Positions 1-9,592 of a DNA stretch of 64,000 bases are shown piece by piece. The notes beneath the pieces are model-generated. The model was not told where the DNA came from. It ran no database searches and saw nothing but the letters and a program-made list of their open reading frames with translations. The number at the start of each line of letters is the position of its first letter. Within the stretch, counting starts at the first letter, position 1. The stretch comes from an uncultured Algibacter sp. (GTDB lineage: Bacteria > Bacteroidota > Bacteroidia > Flavobacteriales > Flavobacteriaceae), in NCBI RefSeq assembly GCF_947487605.1, contig NZ_CANKXK010000013.1, positions 18,429 to 82,428 of the forward strand, in the 5' to 3' direction. A program made the translations under genes and the position numbers.

Positions 1-149
1 TTAGTTTAATACTTAATTTTTATACAAAAACTACGATTTAACTAATTCGCTTTGAATTTAATTATTAATTAATTTTAAAAATAAGTAGGAAATTATTTGT
101 AAAATGAATAATATTTAGTAATTTCGTCGATGAAATACGCATTTAATCG

Positions 150-157
150 TATTTTTG
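150..157 (+). promoter_or_regulatory. Candidate -7 promoter box for the T9SS cargo gene
   Basis: The sequence TATTTTTG matches the Bacteroidota -7 consensus TAnnTTTG and lies about 50 bases before the ATG of the large secreted protein. No good -33 TTTG was found at the usual spacing, so this is a motif match only. The rest of bases 1-204 is AT-rich, with no coding region that I can support. Confidence 0.4.
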
Positions 158-204
158 AATTGCTATTCTCTCAGAATAAGTTTAACATTTAAAAAAAAGT
201 TAAA

Positions 205-3200
205 ATGAGAATAGCCCCAATCCTCAATTTTTTAAAGCTAAAATTTGTGATAGCTTTATTACTAATTAATTTTATTGGTAATGCTCAAAACATTAAAGTA
301 GAAATCATTGGAGGTTCTACTATTGCGCAAACTGATGTTATTTCTATTTCTGCTGGAAACTCAATTAGTTTTAGAATTACTACAACGGCTACTAGTTGTG
401 CAAACCTTAGAATACAAGATATAAGTTTATCTAATAGTACTGACTTTTCTCTTTCTAGTTTGTCACTCCCAAAAAATATTAAACCTGCACATTGTAGAAA
501 TGGAACTAAATATTTAGATTTTTCGGTTACAAATACGAGTGGTAACTGTGGAGCTTCAACAGGTGTAACAATAACAAGCAATAGTGATCCAGATTTTTTG
601 TTTACGTTTACAATAAGTGGTTCCCCAGAAATTAACTTATTAGGGGGAAGTCCCTCAGCAGATATATTACATGGCTCAACAACTACTTCGGCTACCAATG
701 GTACATATTTTGGGGTTATAGAGGAAGGTGTGAGTGAAACAAGATATTATATTATATCTAATACTGGAAGTTGTCCTTTAGATATTTCGGGTGTTTCAAG
801 CTCTCAAGTAGATTTTACGATACCATCATACGTATTGTTGCCAGACTTTACGCCATCCTTTTTTACTACGAGTGTAGACCCTGGTTCATACGTTTTATTG
901 CCTGTTACTTTTACTGGTCCAGTAAGTGGATCGGGAACAATAACTTCTACTATAAGTATTTCGAATACTGCTAATACAACGTTTACTTTCGATGTAAGCG
1001 CAGAAATGTTCGATTTTAATATTCCAGGACCAGGTGGTGTTACTGCCGATTTTAGACTATGGTTGAAAGCCACTAGAGGAATTGTGACCTCTGGAACAAG
1101 TGTAACAGATTGGTTGGACCTAGGTTCAAACGGAAAGGATGCAACCACAGTATTAGGAAAAGAACCTACTTATATAGATACTGCTACAGATAACATAAAT
1201 TTTAATCCTGTTGTTAAGTTTGAAAATGATGGAGGTTCTACAGAACAATATATGTACAACGCTACTAACGGATTTTATAGTCAAGATATATTTATTGTAA
1301 TGATTCCAGATACCACAATAGATAACACATCTTCTCAAAACACTATATTTGCAGGAACTTCTTCTGGAAGTGCTGGAGATATTACAGGTGTTGGTTTGGG
1401 GAATTATTCTTCAGAATTCACTAATGAAATTTTATCCTATAATCAAAATATTCCAGGAGGTGTAAGTTATAATGGAGAAGCAGAAATTAGTACATCTAAA
1501 TCTTACTCAAAAGCAGGTATTATAAACATTAGAAACAATGCAGCTAGCTCTCCTACTGGTCAAGATATTTTGTATAATTCTGATGTATTAACAACATCAT
1601 CGGTTAATGATATTCCATTTGCAAATGTAGGATCTCTTATACCAGACCCACCAAATCCAGATATTGTTTCTGGAACAGCGTATTGGATTGGTAGAAATCT
1701 TGATGTTCAAGGAAGTTTAAATGGACGCGTAGCAGAAGTTTTCACATTTGCTGAGCGTGTAACAGATGTTGACAGACAGAAAATAGAATCATATTTAGCT
1801 GTTAAATATGGGATTACATTAGGTGCTTCAACAGAAGCAGAAAAAGATTATATCAATTCTTTTGGAACTTCAGTCTGGGATATTTCAGCAAATACAGGGT
1901 ATAATTATCATGTTGCAGGAATTGGAAGAGATTCTATTTCAGATTTAAACCAGAAGCAATCTAAAACATTAAACACTTCAAATGAAGTAACTATTGGCTT
2001 AAACGGTATTTCTTCAACTAATAGCACGAATATTAATGAGTTTGTTACAGATGGCGATTTCCTTGTATGGGGAAGTAACAATAGTTCTTATACAGGGTCT
2101 AATACAAACACTGTAACTATTGCTAGTGGTATAACCACATCGTTAACAAGAATTGATAGAAAATGGAAAATTGTAGAATCTGTTGAGGTTTCGGGTAGTG
2201 ATGTTGGTAATGTATTTGTCTCAATTCCTTCTGCTGCTTTTAGCAGTTTTACTATAGGTACCGACGAAGAGTATGCCTTAATAGTTGCAGATGATGCCAA
2301 TTTTTCAGACGGCGATATTATTGATGTTATTCCATTAAAACCAGATGGAAACTCGAATTTGCAAACATGGTATGACTTTGATGATACTAAGTATTTTACC
2401 TTCGGAAAGCTTGCTAAATTAGATGAAAATCATGCCATAAATATTGCTTCTGGAGATTACTTAGTTGGTGAATATGCTCTTAATTTGAATGTTAATGATT
2501 TTACAATCTCTGCGTGGGTAAAAGCTGATAATACGCAAACAAGCACACGAACTATCATGGCAAAAGGTAGTAAGTTGCAGTTGCGATTAAATAGTTCGCA
2601 TCAAATTGAAGTGATGGTTGACGATACAACTACTCCTAGATTCACTTCTACAATGATGTTAAATGATAACAAATGGCATCAAGTGAGTTTTGTCTATAAT
2701 AGCGGTACTATCTTTCTTTATGTAGATGGTGTTTTAGATAAATCTGAACAAGATGTTGTAGCTCCGTCACCTAATTTTAATAGATTTTCGGTTGGAGCAG
2801 TATATATTGATAAGGATAATATTACCAATCCATTTTTAGGAGATATTGACGAAATTTACGTTTGGGATCAAGGTCTAACAGAGTTTCAAGTAAAATATCT
2901 AATGAACCAAGAAATCGAAAAGGGTACGGGCGATTTTGTAACAGGAAAAACGTTACCTCAAGATGCGACAAGTAATGAAGTGGCCACAATACCTTGGAGT
3001 AAGTTAAAAGCTTATTACGATTTTAATACGTTTTATGGTTCGACAACCGAAGGTAAAACAGATGCTAGAAATTTTCTGCGTCTAAAATATTTAATGAAAG
3101 ATAAAACTTTATTAGAAGATCAAAGTATTCCTGTACCATATGTATCTGCCGCAAATGGCGAATGGGGAAATGCTGGAACATGGAGCAATAGTGCAGATCA

Positions 3201-5124
3201 AGTTATTCCTAATTCTTTAAGCCTAGATGGAACAACATACATAGATTGGAATATTGTTGAAATTAGTCACGATATAACTTCAGGAGATAAGGACATATCT
3301 GTTTTAGGGTTAAAGCAAACAGCTGGTAAATTAACAATTGCAGACCCAACAGTAACCACACCTATAGAGAATAACGATGGGCAAAGTTTGACTATATCGC
3401 ATTATTTAGAGATAGACGGAGTGATAGATTTGGTTGGCGAATCTCAATTAATTCAAGAAGAAGGTAGTATAATAGATGCAGATAGTGGTGGCTATATTGA
3501 AAGAGATCAACAAGGAACCGCAAATGGATTTAATTATAATTATTGGTCATCATCGGTTGGTCCAATAAGTGGAAATACTGGAACAAGAGGAACGGGCGTA
3601 TCAAGAACCAATGCTAATTTTACAGTGGCAGGTGTTCTTATGGATGGTACAGATTCTAATTCATATCAAAGTGTAACATTTAATAGTAATTATAGAGCAG
3701 CCGATTCTGATACACCTTCAAATCCAAGAGTAATTAGTTCTTATTGGCTTTATAAATTTTATGGTGCTTCTGGAGATTATAACTCATGGGAATCTTTAAA
3801 TGAAAACTCGCCAATTCTTCCTGGAGAAGGTTACACCATGAAAGGAACTTCGGGTTCTATTGCGATTAGTAGCACTCAAAATTATGTGTTTAAAGGTCTT
3901 CCAAATAATGGTGATATTACCTTGGAAATAGATAAATCTTCTGGTGATGTTGAGCGATTAGTAGGAAATCCTTATCCTTCTGCAATTGATGCCGATGAAT
4001 TCATTTTAGACAATATTAAAACGACTGAGACTATAAATGGAGAATCTGGAAGAAATACAAATAATATTATAAACGGGGCACTATATTTCTGGCACCACTT
4101 TGGAGATGTAGATTCTCATTATTTAAAAGATTATATAGGAGGGTATGCAACGTATACACTTATGGGTGGTACAGAAGCCTATTCAACAGATGCATTGATA
4201 GACAACTCGACACCATTAGTTGGAGGCGGTAAAATTCCAGAAAAATACATCCCTGTAGGACAAGGGTTTTTTGTTAGTACCACTTTGCCTTCAGGAGTTA
4301 GTGGTAATACAACAACGGTTGAAGGAGGAACGCTTACATTTAAAAATAGTCAACGTGTTTTTGTTCGAGAAGGGGTTACTGGCATCAATGATGGTTCTGT
4401 ATTTTTTAAATCTAATTCAAATAAAAAAGTAGAGCAAACCGTTGCAAAAAAAGACGAACGATCTAAAATAAGATTACAATTTAATTCTTCAACTGGTTTT
4501 AAGAGGCAGTTATTAATTGGTGCCGATGGTAAAGCTACAGATGAGTTTGATTTAGGATATGATGCGCCTTTAGTGGATGTTAATAAAGATGATATGTACT
4601 GGATTTTAGATGATAATAAGTTTGTTATCCAAGCTGTTTCCAGTTTTAACGAAACTAATGAATATCCACTTGGTCTTAAAGTAAGCGATAGTGGTATGAT
4701 TTCAATTAAAATAGACACTCTTGAAAATTTTGATGCAGGGGTATATATTCTTGACCTAGAGACAAACCAAACGTATTTGATAAATGATACTGGTTTGGAA
4801 ATTAATTTGGAAGCTGGATATTATGAAGATAGGTTTAAGTTAGTGTTTCAAGCAAAATCTGAAAGCATTATTACAACTGAACAAGAAACCATAGATGGTA
4901 TTTCCGTTTATTTTAATTCTGAAACTTCAATTTTAAATCTTTCAAGTAATTCTGAAGAAAACATATTGGATGTATCTATCTATAATTTACAAGGACATAT
5001 AGTAAATTATACAGAGGTGAACAATCATGAAGTTTCAATAGCAATTACATTAGAAACTTCAATATATATATTAAATATAAAAACAGAAAGTGGTGTTATT
5101 AGCAAGAAGGTAGTTTTTCAATAA
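205..5124 (+). CDS. Large secreted LamG-domain protein with T9SS type A sorting domain
   Basis: A 1639-residue exported protein. Residues 1-28 form a signal peptide ending NAQ. Residues about 30-270 hold two beta-sandwich modules of the choice-of-anchor/ASPM-like kind, with paired Cys. From about 272 (DFRLWLKATRGI) to 560 there is a LamG-like region of the type called DUF8202 in Bacteroidota. Residues about 743-900 form a clear concanavalin A-like LamG domain (FTISAWVKAD, then KWHQVSFVYNSGTIFLYVDG). The last 80 residues carry the short beta-rich T9SS sorting domain ending KKVVFQ, so the protein should cross the outer membrane by type IX secretion and be displayed or released. No catalytic motif is seen; adhesion or glycan binding is inference. 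The gene stands alone, convergent with the TPR gene that follows. Confidence 0.85.
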   Translation: MRIAPILNFLKLKFVIALLLINFIGNAQNIKVEIIGGSTIAQTDVISISAGNSISFRITTTATSCANLRIQDISLSNSTDFSLSSLSLPKNIKPAHCRNGTKYLDFSVTNTSGNCGASTGVTITSNSDPDFLFTFTISGSPEINLLGGSPSADILHGSTTTSATNGTYFGVIEEGVSETRYYIISNTGSCPLDISGVSSSQVDFTIPSYVLLPDFTPSFFTTSVDPGSYVLLPVTFTGPVSGSGTITSTISISNTANTTFTFDVSAEMFDFNIPGPGGVTADFRLWLKATRGIVTSGTSVTDWLDLGSNGKDATTVLGKEPTYIDTATDNINFNPVVKFENDGGSTEQYMYNATNGFYSQDIFIVMIPDTTIDNTSSQNTIFAGTSSGSAGDITGVGLGNYSSEFTNEILSYNQNIPGGVSYNGEAEISTSKSYSKAGIINIRNNAASSPTGQDILYNSDVLTTSSVNDIPFANVGSLIPDPPNPDIVSGTAYWIGRNLDVQGSLNGRVAEVFTFAERVTDVDRQKIESYLAVKYGITLGASTEAEKDYINSFGTSVWDISANTGYNYHVAGIGRDSISDLNQKQSKTLNTSNEVTIGLNGISSTNSTNINEFVTDGDFLVWGSNNSSYTGSNTNTVTIASGITTSLTRIDRKWKIVESVEVSGSDVGNVFVSIPSAAFSSFTIGTDEEYALIVADDANFSDGDIIDVIPLKPDGNSNLQTWYDFDDTKYFTFGKLAKLDENHAINIASGDYLVGEYALNLNVNDFTISAWVKADNTQTSTRTIMAKGSKLQLRLNSSHQIEVMVDDTTTPRFTSTMMLNDNKWHQVSFVYNSGTIFLYVDGVLDKSEQDVVAPSPNFNRFSVGAVYIDKDNITNPFLGDIDEIYVWDQGLTEFQVKYLMNQEIEKGTGDFVTGKTLPQDATSNEVATIPWSKLKAYYDFNTFYGSTTEGKTDARNFLRLKYLMKDKTLLEDQSIPVPYVSAANGEWGNAGTWSNSADQVIPNSLSLDGTTYIDWNIVEISHDITSGDKDISVLGLKQTAGKLTIADPTVTTPIENNDGQSLTISHYLEIDGVIDLVGESQLIQEEGSIIDADSGGYIERDQQGTANGFNYNYWSSSVGPISGNTGTRGTGVSRTNANFTVAGVLMDGTDSNSYQSVTFNSNYRAADSDTPSNPRVISSYWLYKFYGASGDYNSWESLNENSPILPGEGYTMKGTSGSIAISSTQNYVFKGLPNNGDITLEIDKSSGDVERLVGNPYPSAIDADEFILDNIKTTETINGESGRNTNNIINGALYFWHHFGDVDSHYLKDYIGGYATYTLMGGTEAYSTDALIDNSTPLVGGGKIPEKYIPVGQGFFVSTTLPSGVSGNTTTVEGGTLTFKNSQRVFVREGVTGINDGSVFFKSNSNKKVEQTVAKKDERSKIRLQFNSSTGFKRQLLIGADGKATDEFDLGYDAPLVDVNKDDMYWILDDNKFVIQAVSSFNETNEYPLGLKVSDSGMISIKIDTLENFDAGVYILDLETNQTYLINDTGLEINLEAGYYEDRFKLVFQAKSESIITTEQETIDGISVYFNSETSILNLSSNSEENILDVSIYNLQGHIVNYTEVNNHEVSIAITLETSIYILNIKTESGVISKKVVFQ

Positions 5125-5132
5125 GGGTTACT

Positions 5133-6092
5133 CTATAACTTATTCAAATCGTAAAAAACACTTTTAAAGAACATTATTTGTTTTAAGTACCAATATGATG
5201 TAGCGAATTGTTCAATAGGCTTTTCGACACTTGACTCATTCTTAAGAATAGTTTGAGCCTTTTTAAAGTATGATTTTGCTTTGCCTAAATCACCCAATTT
5301 ATAATAAGCAATCGACAATCCCAATAGGGCATCAAAATCTAATGAATCAAATTTGAGTGCGTTATTAAAGTCTATTACGGCATCATTATATTTTCCAAGA
5401 AATAAAAATGTATTTCCACGATAAAAATAGCCAAAAGCATTTTGTTTATCTAACCTAATAACAATGTTAAAATCGGCATTTGCTTTTTGGTAATAATTAA
5501 TATCTAAATAAAATAAACCTCTGTTAAGAAAGGCATCTGCATTTGGTGTAACTAAAATAGCCGTGGAATAATCTTTAAGAGCCTTCTTATAATCCTCTAA
5601 GGCAGCATAAGCAGAGGCTCTTAATGTATAAGCAATTTGTAAATCTGGAATTACTTTAATTACCGCGTTAAAATCTTTTATTGCTTCTGCATAATCTCCT
5701 AAATCATACTTTGCACATGCTAGACTGTATCTAGCATCAATAAAGCTTTTGTCTAAGTTAACTGCTCTCGCATAATCAGATTTTGCACCAGTGAAATCTT
5801 CAAGGTTGTATCTAGAGTTTCCTCGATTAAAATAAGTGTCGGCATCGGGTTCTTCAACAATTATCTTCGAGTAATCTACAATTGCTCCATGATAGTCACC
5901 CAAATCATTTTTTGCTAATCCACGATGGAAATAAGCATCTAGGTTATTAGGTTCAAGCTCTATTACTTGGTTAAGCAATTCTATTTTTTCTTTTAGAATA
6001 GTAGTTCTTAACGCTTGTCTATAAATTTTTTTAGCTTGCCCAAAAAAAAGAATAGGAGAAAGAACAAATATGACAATTGTAATTTTCTTCAT
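5133..6092 (-). CDS. Exported tetratricopeptide repeat protein
   Basis: A 319-residue protein with an N-terminal signal peptide (MKKITIVIFVLSPILFFGQA). About eight TPR units follow from residue 35 to 290, recognisable by YFHRGLAKNDLGDY, YFNRGNSRYNLEDF, YSLACAKYDLGDY and YFYRGNTFLFLGKY. There is no enzymatic domain. TPR arrays of this kind act as protein-binding scaffolds, here probably in the periplasm. The gene ends 8 bases from the convergent T9SS cargo gene, and its partner cannot be told from sequence. Confidence 0.85.
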   Translation of the reverse strand: MKKITIVIFVLSPILFFGQAKKIYRQALRTTILKEKIELLNQVIELEPNNLDAYFHRGLAKNDLGDYHGAIVDYSKIIVEEPDADTYFNRGNSRYNLEDFTGAKSDYARAVNLDKSFIDARYSLACAKYDLGDYAEAIKDFNAVIKVIPDLQIAYTLRASAYAALEDYKKALKDYSTAILVTPNADAFLNRGLFYLDINYYQKANADFNIVIRLDKQNAFGYFYRGNTFLFLGKYNDAVIDFNNALKFDSLDFDALLGLSIAYYKLGDLGKAKSYFKKAQTILKNESSVEKPIEQFATSYWYLKQIMFFKSVFYDLNKL

Positions 6093-6161
6093 TTAGAATT
6101 TTAAAATAAAGATAGCAAAAAATATACCGCTTTTTAATTTGAAAAACGCTTAGCTTAATTT

Positions 6162-6509
6162 CTATTCCAATATATCAGACCAAACGGCTAATTCGTTGCC
6201 ATCTGGATCCATAAAATGAAGCCTTCTTCCACCAGGAAACGAAAAAATAGCTTTTGATATTGCACCTCCAGCTTCAATTATCTTTTGTTGAATTTTGTTG
6301 AGGTCTTTATAAAATAATACAACTAATGCCCCATTAACTATTTTTTTATCTGTTTTTTCAAAACCTCCAGCAAGACCACTATTTGAAAAAGCAACATAAT
6401 CTGGGCCGTAATCTGTAAACTCCCAATCAAAGCAAGTTGTGTAAAAGTCTTTTATATGCTCTATATTATTAGCGTATAGTTCTATGTAGTTTATATGGTT
6501 ATTCTTCAT
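6162..6509 (-). CDS. VOC (glyoxalase/bleomycin-resistance) family protein
   Basis: A 115-residue single-module protein of the vicinal oxygen chelate fold. It opens with HINYIELYANNIEHIKDFY and closes with LHFMDPDGNELAVWSD, the two beta-alpha-beta-beta-beta halves typical of this family. Full length for a one-domain VOC protein. Members bind divalent metal and include glyoxalases, dioxygenases and antibiotic-binding proteins; the substrate cannot be told here. It is monocistronic. Confidence 0.85.
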   Translation of the reverse strand: MKNNHINYIELYANNIEHIKDFYTTCFDWEFTDYGPDYVAFSNSGLAGGFEKTDKKIVNGALVVLFYKDLNKIQQKIIEAGGAISKAIFSFPGGRRLHFMDPDGNELAVWSDILE

Positions 6510-6607
6510 GATATTTTTTTAATAAACTTTGTGTAAATATTAGAGTAAAGGTGTCTTTTGAAATTAAGCAAAATATAGTACATTTAAAATGAATAAAAAT
6601 TTATTAT

Positions 6608-7707
6608 ATGCATTATAGATTTATAATAATTATTGCATTATTTTCTTTTTCACTTTGTGCTCAAGATAAAAAAGAAGATTTGAAATATTTTGAATCAGGT
6701 AAACTAAAAGCTCGCAGAATTCATACTGAAAATCATGAGAAATGTCAATACATGCATTTTTTTGAAAATGAAACACTAAAAGCTCGGGCTTTAATTATGA
6801 ATATAAAGAGGGAGGGAAAGTCAAAATAAAAAAAGTTGGCAAATGGAAATATCATCGTAAAGATGGGAGCAAAAAAAGCGAAGGCAATTATGTAGATGGT
6901 AATAAAACAGGAGAATGGAAATACTATAATAATAAAAACCAGATAACAGTAATAGCCTATTATTTGGATAATGAAAAAACGGGTAAATGCAAGTATTTTA
7001 ATGAAAAAGGTGTTTTATTTCGAAGTTGTTTATTTGAAAAAGGGAAGATAGTTGGTAATTGGCAGTATTATAATCATGAAGGAGATGTTACACATGAAGG
7101 AATGCTTATAGATGGTAAAAAGTCTGGTATATGGAAATTTTATAATTCTAAAGGTCAATTAAGTCATTCTGGTGTTTATGAAAAAGGAAAGCAAGTTGGA
7201 ATATGGAATGTTTATAATGAAAATGGAGAGGTTTCTAGTTTTGGACTTTTAAATGATAATAAACCAATTGGTGAATGGACATTTTATTATAATGATAAAG
7301 AATTTTATAAAAGACAAGTTGTTGATGGAAATCCAGTTGGAGAATGTACTTTTTATAGTGCTGATGGAAAATTATTATATAAAGGAGAATTGGATGGTGA
7401 ACAGAAAATTGGTAAATGGAAATATTACAATACAAACGGAAAATTATCCAAAATAGAAAATTATTCAAATAACATTAGAAATGGCATTTGGACATCTTTT
7501 TATGAAAACGGAAATATTAACCAACAAGGAACTTATAAAGAAGGTATTGGAGTTGGCGTGCTAAAATCTTATCACGAAAATGGAAAACTTTATAAAAAAG
7601 GAAAACTTAAAGAAGGCCTGATGCACGGTGAGTGGAAATATTATGATGAAAAAGGAAATTATGTTAAATCAATTTATTTTGACAATGGGAAGGAGAAAGT
7701 AAACTAA
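6608..7707 (+). pseudogene. Frameshifted MORN-repeat (YwqK antitoxin-like) exported protein
   Basis: Two reading frames together encode one protein. The first (6608-6829) has a signal peptide ending SLCAQ and the start of the repeat region. It then runs out of frame, while the repeats continue in the -1 frame from about 6786 to 7707. Adding one G to the GGG at 6786-6788 would restore KARGFNYEYKEGG and give about 366 residues. The second frame has roughly ten MORN_2 units of the form GxWxYYNxxGxL (GEWKYYNNKN, GKWKYYNTNGKL, GEWKYYDEKGNY). PF07661 proteins are often labelled YwqK-family antitoxin, but that function is unproven. The frame break may be a true mutation or a base-call error. The 3' end overlaps the convergent sigma-factor gene by 4 bases. 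Confidence 0.75.
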
Positions 7708-8954
7708 AACTTATCCTTGATTAATAGTTGTGCTTTCTTTTTTAGTAGATAGTCCTTTTCAAGATTATTATTTACCAAGTTTATAGCAAGGTCTATTTGT
7801 TCGAGTGCTTTTTGCTTATTTTTTCTACCTATGTAATAATCTGCTTTAGTACCATAAAACAAATAAGCACGTTGCTCAAAATTTTCTGGCTTCAATTGAT
7901 CTAAATAGTTTTTTGCCATTTTAAAGTCTTGCTTTTGCATACTAATAACTGCCATTGTTAAAACATGTATAGGCATTGGCTGTAGTAAGCTTAAGCATTG
8001 ATACCAATAGAGAATTTTATCCCAATTAGTGTCTTCAAAAGTTCTTGCTCGCAAATGTTCTGCAGCTATCGCAGCCTCATAATGATAACATGAAAACTCA
8101 TTGGTTTCAACGGCATTATTCATCATGCTATTGCCAAGTTTTATTAAAGGCCAATACCATTTAGACCGGTCTTGATGTTTTAAATCTAAAAGTTCATTTT
8201 CAGTATTTGTTTTAGTTTCTAATCTTGACGAATGAAAACACATAAGTGCACAAAGCGCATATGCTTCTGGAACACGCGTAATATTATTTTTTAGCAGTAT
8301 TTGGGTTAAGCGTAGTGCTTCACGACAGAGTTCTTTTCTTACTAATTGTTCTTTTTTATTAGAATGAAAGCCTTCATTGAATATTAAATACAGTACTTCC
8401 AAAACACTTTCTAGGCGTTCTGCTAATCCTTTACCTTGGGGTATTTTAAACTTAATATGCGATTCTTGAATAGTCTTTCTTGCACGAGACAAGCGTTTTT
8501 TTATGGTGTCTTCTTTAGTAAGTAAGGCAGATGAAATTTCTTTGATGCTAAATCCTGAAACTGTTTTTAGAGCAAATGATATGCGATCTCTAGGGTCTAG
8601 TTTTAGATGGCATGCTGTAAAAATCATGCGAAGTTGTGCATCTGCAATTTCATTATCTAAAAAAAGGTCATGTATAGCAATAGTATTGGTACCTTGATGA
8701 AGATTTGGAAAATGCTTTTGTTGTGTTTTTAGTTTCCTAAAAATATCAAAAACTCTGTTTTTAGCCGCTTGAGTTAACCAAGCTTCAGGGTTTTCGGGTT
8801 GTTTGGTTCGCCAACTTATACTTGCTTTTATAAAAGTGTCTTGAATGGCATCTTCAATAATATCGAGATGTTTAAGCCCAAAAATACGTGTTAAAACAGA
8901 AACCATCTTTCCGCTGTGATAACGAAAAAGATGGTCTATAAGTTTAGGTTCCAT
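7704..8954 (-). CDS. ECF42-type RNA polymerase sigma factor with C-terminal TPR-like extension
   Basis: A 416-residue protein, about twice the length of a simple ECF sigma factor. Region 2 lies at residues 8-75 (IIEDAIQDTFIKASISW, then NPEAWLTQAAKNRVFDIFRK). Region 4 lies at about 105-165 (LDPRDRISFALKTVSGFSIKEIS, then KKRLSRARKTI). From about 175 follows the DUF6596/TPR-like segment typical of ECF42 (LYLIFNEGF, YALCALMCFHSSR, DRSKWYWPLI). The start ATG overlaps the stop of the upstream YCII gene by one base, the usual gene pair for this group. There is no anti-sigma factor nearby. In known members the C-terminal extension is needed for activity. The signal sensed is unknown. Confidence 0.9.
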   Translation of the reverse strand: MEPKLIDHLFRYHSGKMVSVLTRIFGLKHLDIIEDAIQDTFIKASISWRTKQPENPEAWLTQAAKNRVFDIFRKLKTQQKHFPNLHQGTNTIAIHDLFLDNEIADAQLRMIFTACHLKLDPRDRISFALKTVSGFSIKEISSALLTKEDTIKKRLSRARKTIQESHIKFKIPQGKGLAERLESVLEVLYLIFNEGFHSNKKEQLVRKELCREALRLTQILLKNNITRVPEAYALCALMCFHSSRLETKTNTENELLDLKHQDRSKWYWPLIKLGNSMMNNAVETNEFSCYHYEAAIAAEHLRARTFEDTNWDKILYWYQCLSLLQPMPIHVLTMAVISMQKQDFKMAKNYLDQLKPENFEQRAYLFYGTKADYYIGRKNKQKALEQIDLAINLVNNNLEKDYLLKKKAQLLIKDKF

Positions 8955-9301
8955 TATTGATCGAATACCATAATTTCGCGAATTTCGACCGTGCCGCCTA
9001 AATCGTAGTCTGGATAGTCTTCAGCGATTTTTTGAACGTCATCAAAATTGTTAGCTTTAACTATGTAGTAGCCGCCTACAATTTCTTTAACCTCTGCTGA
9101 TGTTAAATCGGTTACAGTTCTGTTAGCGCCAACTACGCGGCGTATTTGAGGCGTTAATGCATTGCCGTGAGTAACAATGCCTGCTTGTGTCATTTTATCA
9201 TTCCATGCAAACCATTTTCCCATTCTACCCTGAAGTTCTTCAGGGGAAAGTCCAAGGTCCATGTAATCAGCTCCAACGAAAATCATCATAAATTCTTTCA
9301 T
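8954..9301 (-). CDS. YCII (YciI-like/DGPF) domain protein
   Basis: A 115-residue ferredoxin-like-fold protein of the YCII superfamily (MKEFMMIFVG at the start, GGYYIVKANNFDDVQKIAEDYP near the end). Members of this group are almost always encoded beside ECF42 sigma factors, as here, where the stop codon overlaps the sigma start. The molecular function is not established. It probably works with, or is controlled by, the sigma factor. Confidence 0.9.
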   Translation of the reverse strand: MKEFMMIFVGADYMDLGLSPEELQGRMGKWFAWNDKMTQAGIVTHGNALTPQIRRVVGANRTVTDLTSAEVKEIVGGYYIVKANNFDDVQKIAEDYPDYDLGGTVEIREIMVFDQ

Positions 9302-9445
9302 AATTATATATTTTAAAGTTTATATAGTTAAGACGTATGCTAAAAGAGAGAAGGGGACAGGTTTTTCAAATTTAATAAATTCCTGTGAAGACAAAGATCT
9401 AAATTGAGTGGGAATAAAAAGTTGCTTAGAGGTGTTTTTTAGAAA

Positions 9446-9592
9446 GGTTCGTTTAACGGTCTTGTGTAAGGATAGTTGCGTGTTTCAGCAACTAACTTAA
9501 TAAAAATGGAACGAACCAGAGGAAAATCCGTAGGATTTTCCAAGTAGGCGAGAACCAAGCAATTATTTTTACACGTTGTTGTAACACGTTAT
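9446..9592. repeat. Palindrome-rich noncoding element
   Basis: The stretch contains several nested or adjacent inverted repeats: GGTTCGTT (9446-9453) with AACGAACC (9510-9517), GTGTAA (9464-9469) with TTACAC (9569-9574), GTTGC (9475-9479) with GCAAC (9488-9492), and a perfect 9-base pair of arms GGAAAATCC/GGATTTTCC (9521-9541) with a 3-base loop. It lies directly downstream of the DUF6624-like lipoprotein gene and has no open frame I can support. The layout resembles fold-back recombination sites or repeats that flank small acquired genes in flavobacteria; that role is inference. Bases 9302-9445 show nothing clear. Confidence 0.5.

Noticed and set aside
285..4718. Minus-strand open frames inside the large T9SS cargo gene
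   Set aside because: They lie entirely within a well-supported plus-strand gene and show no domain.
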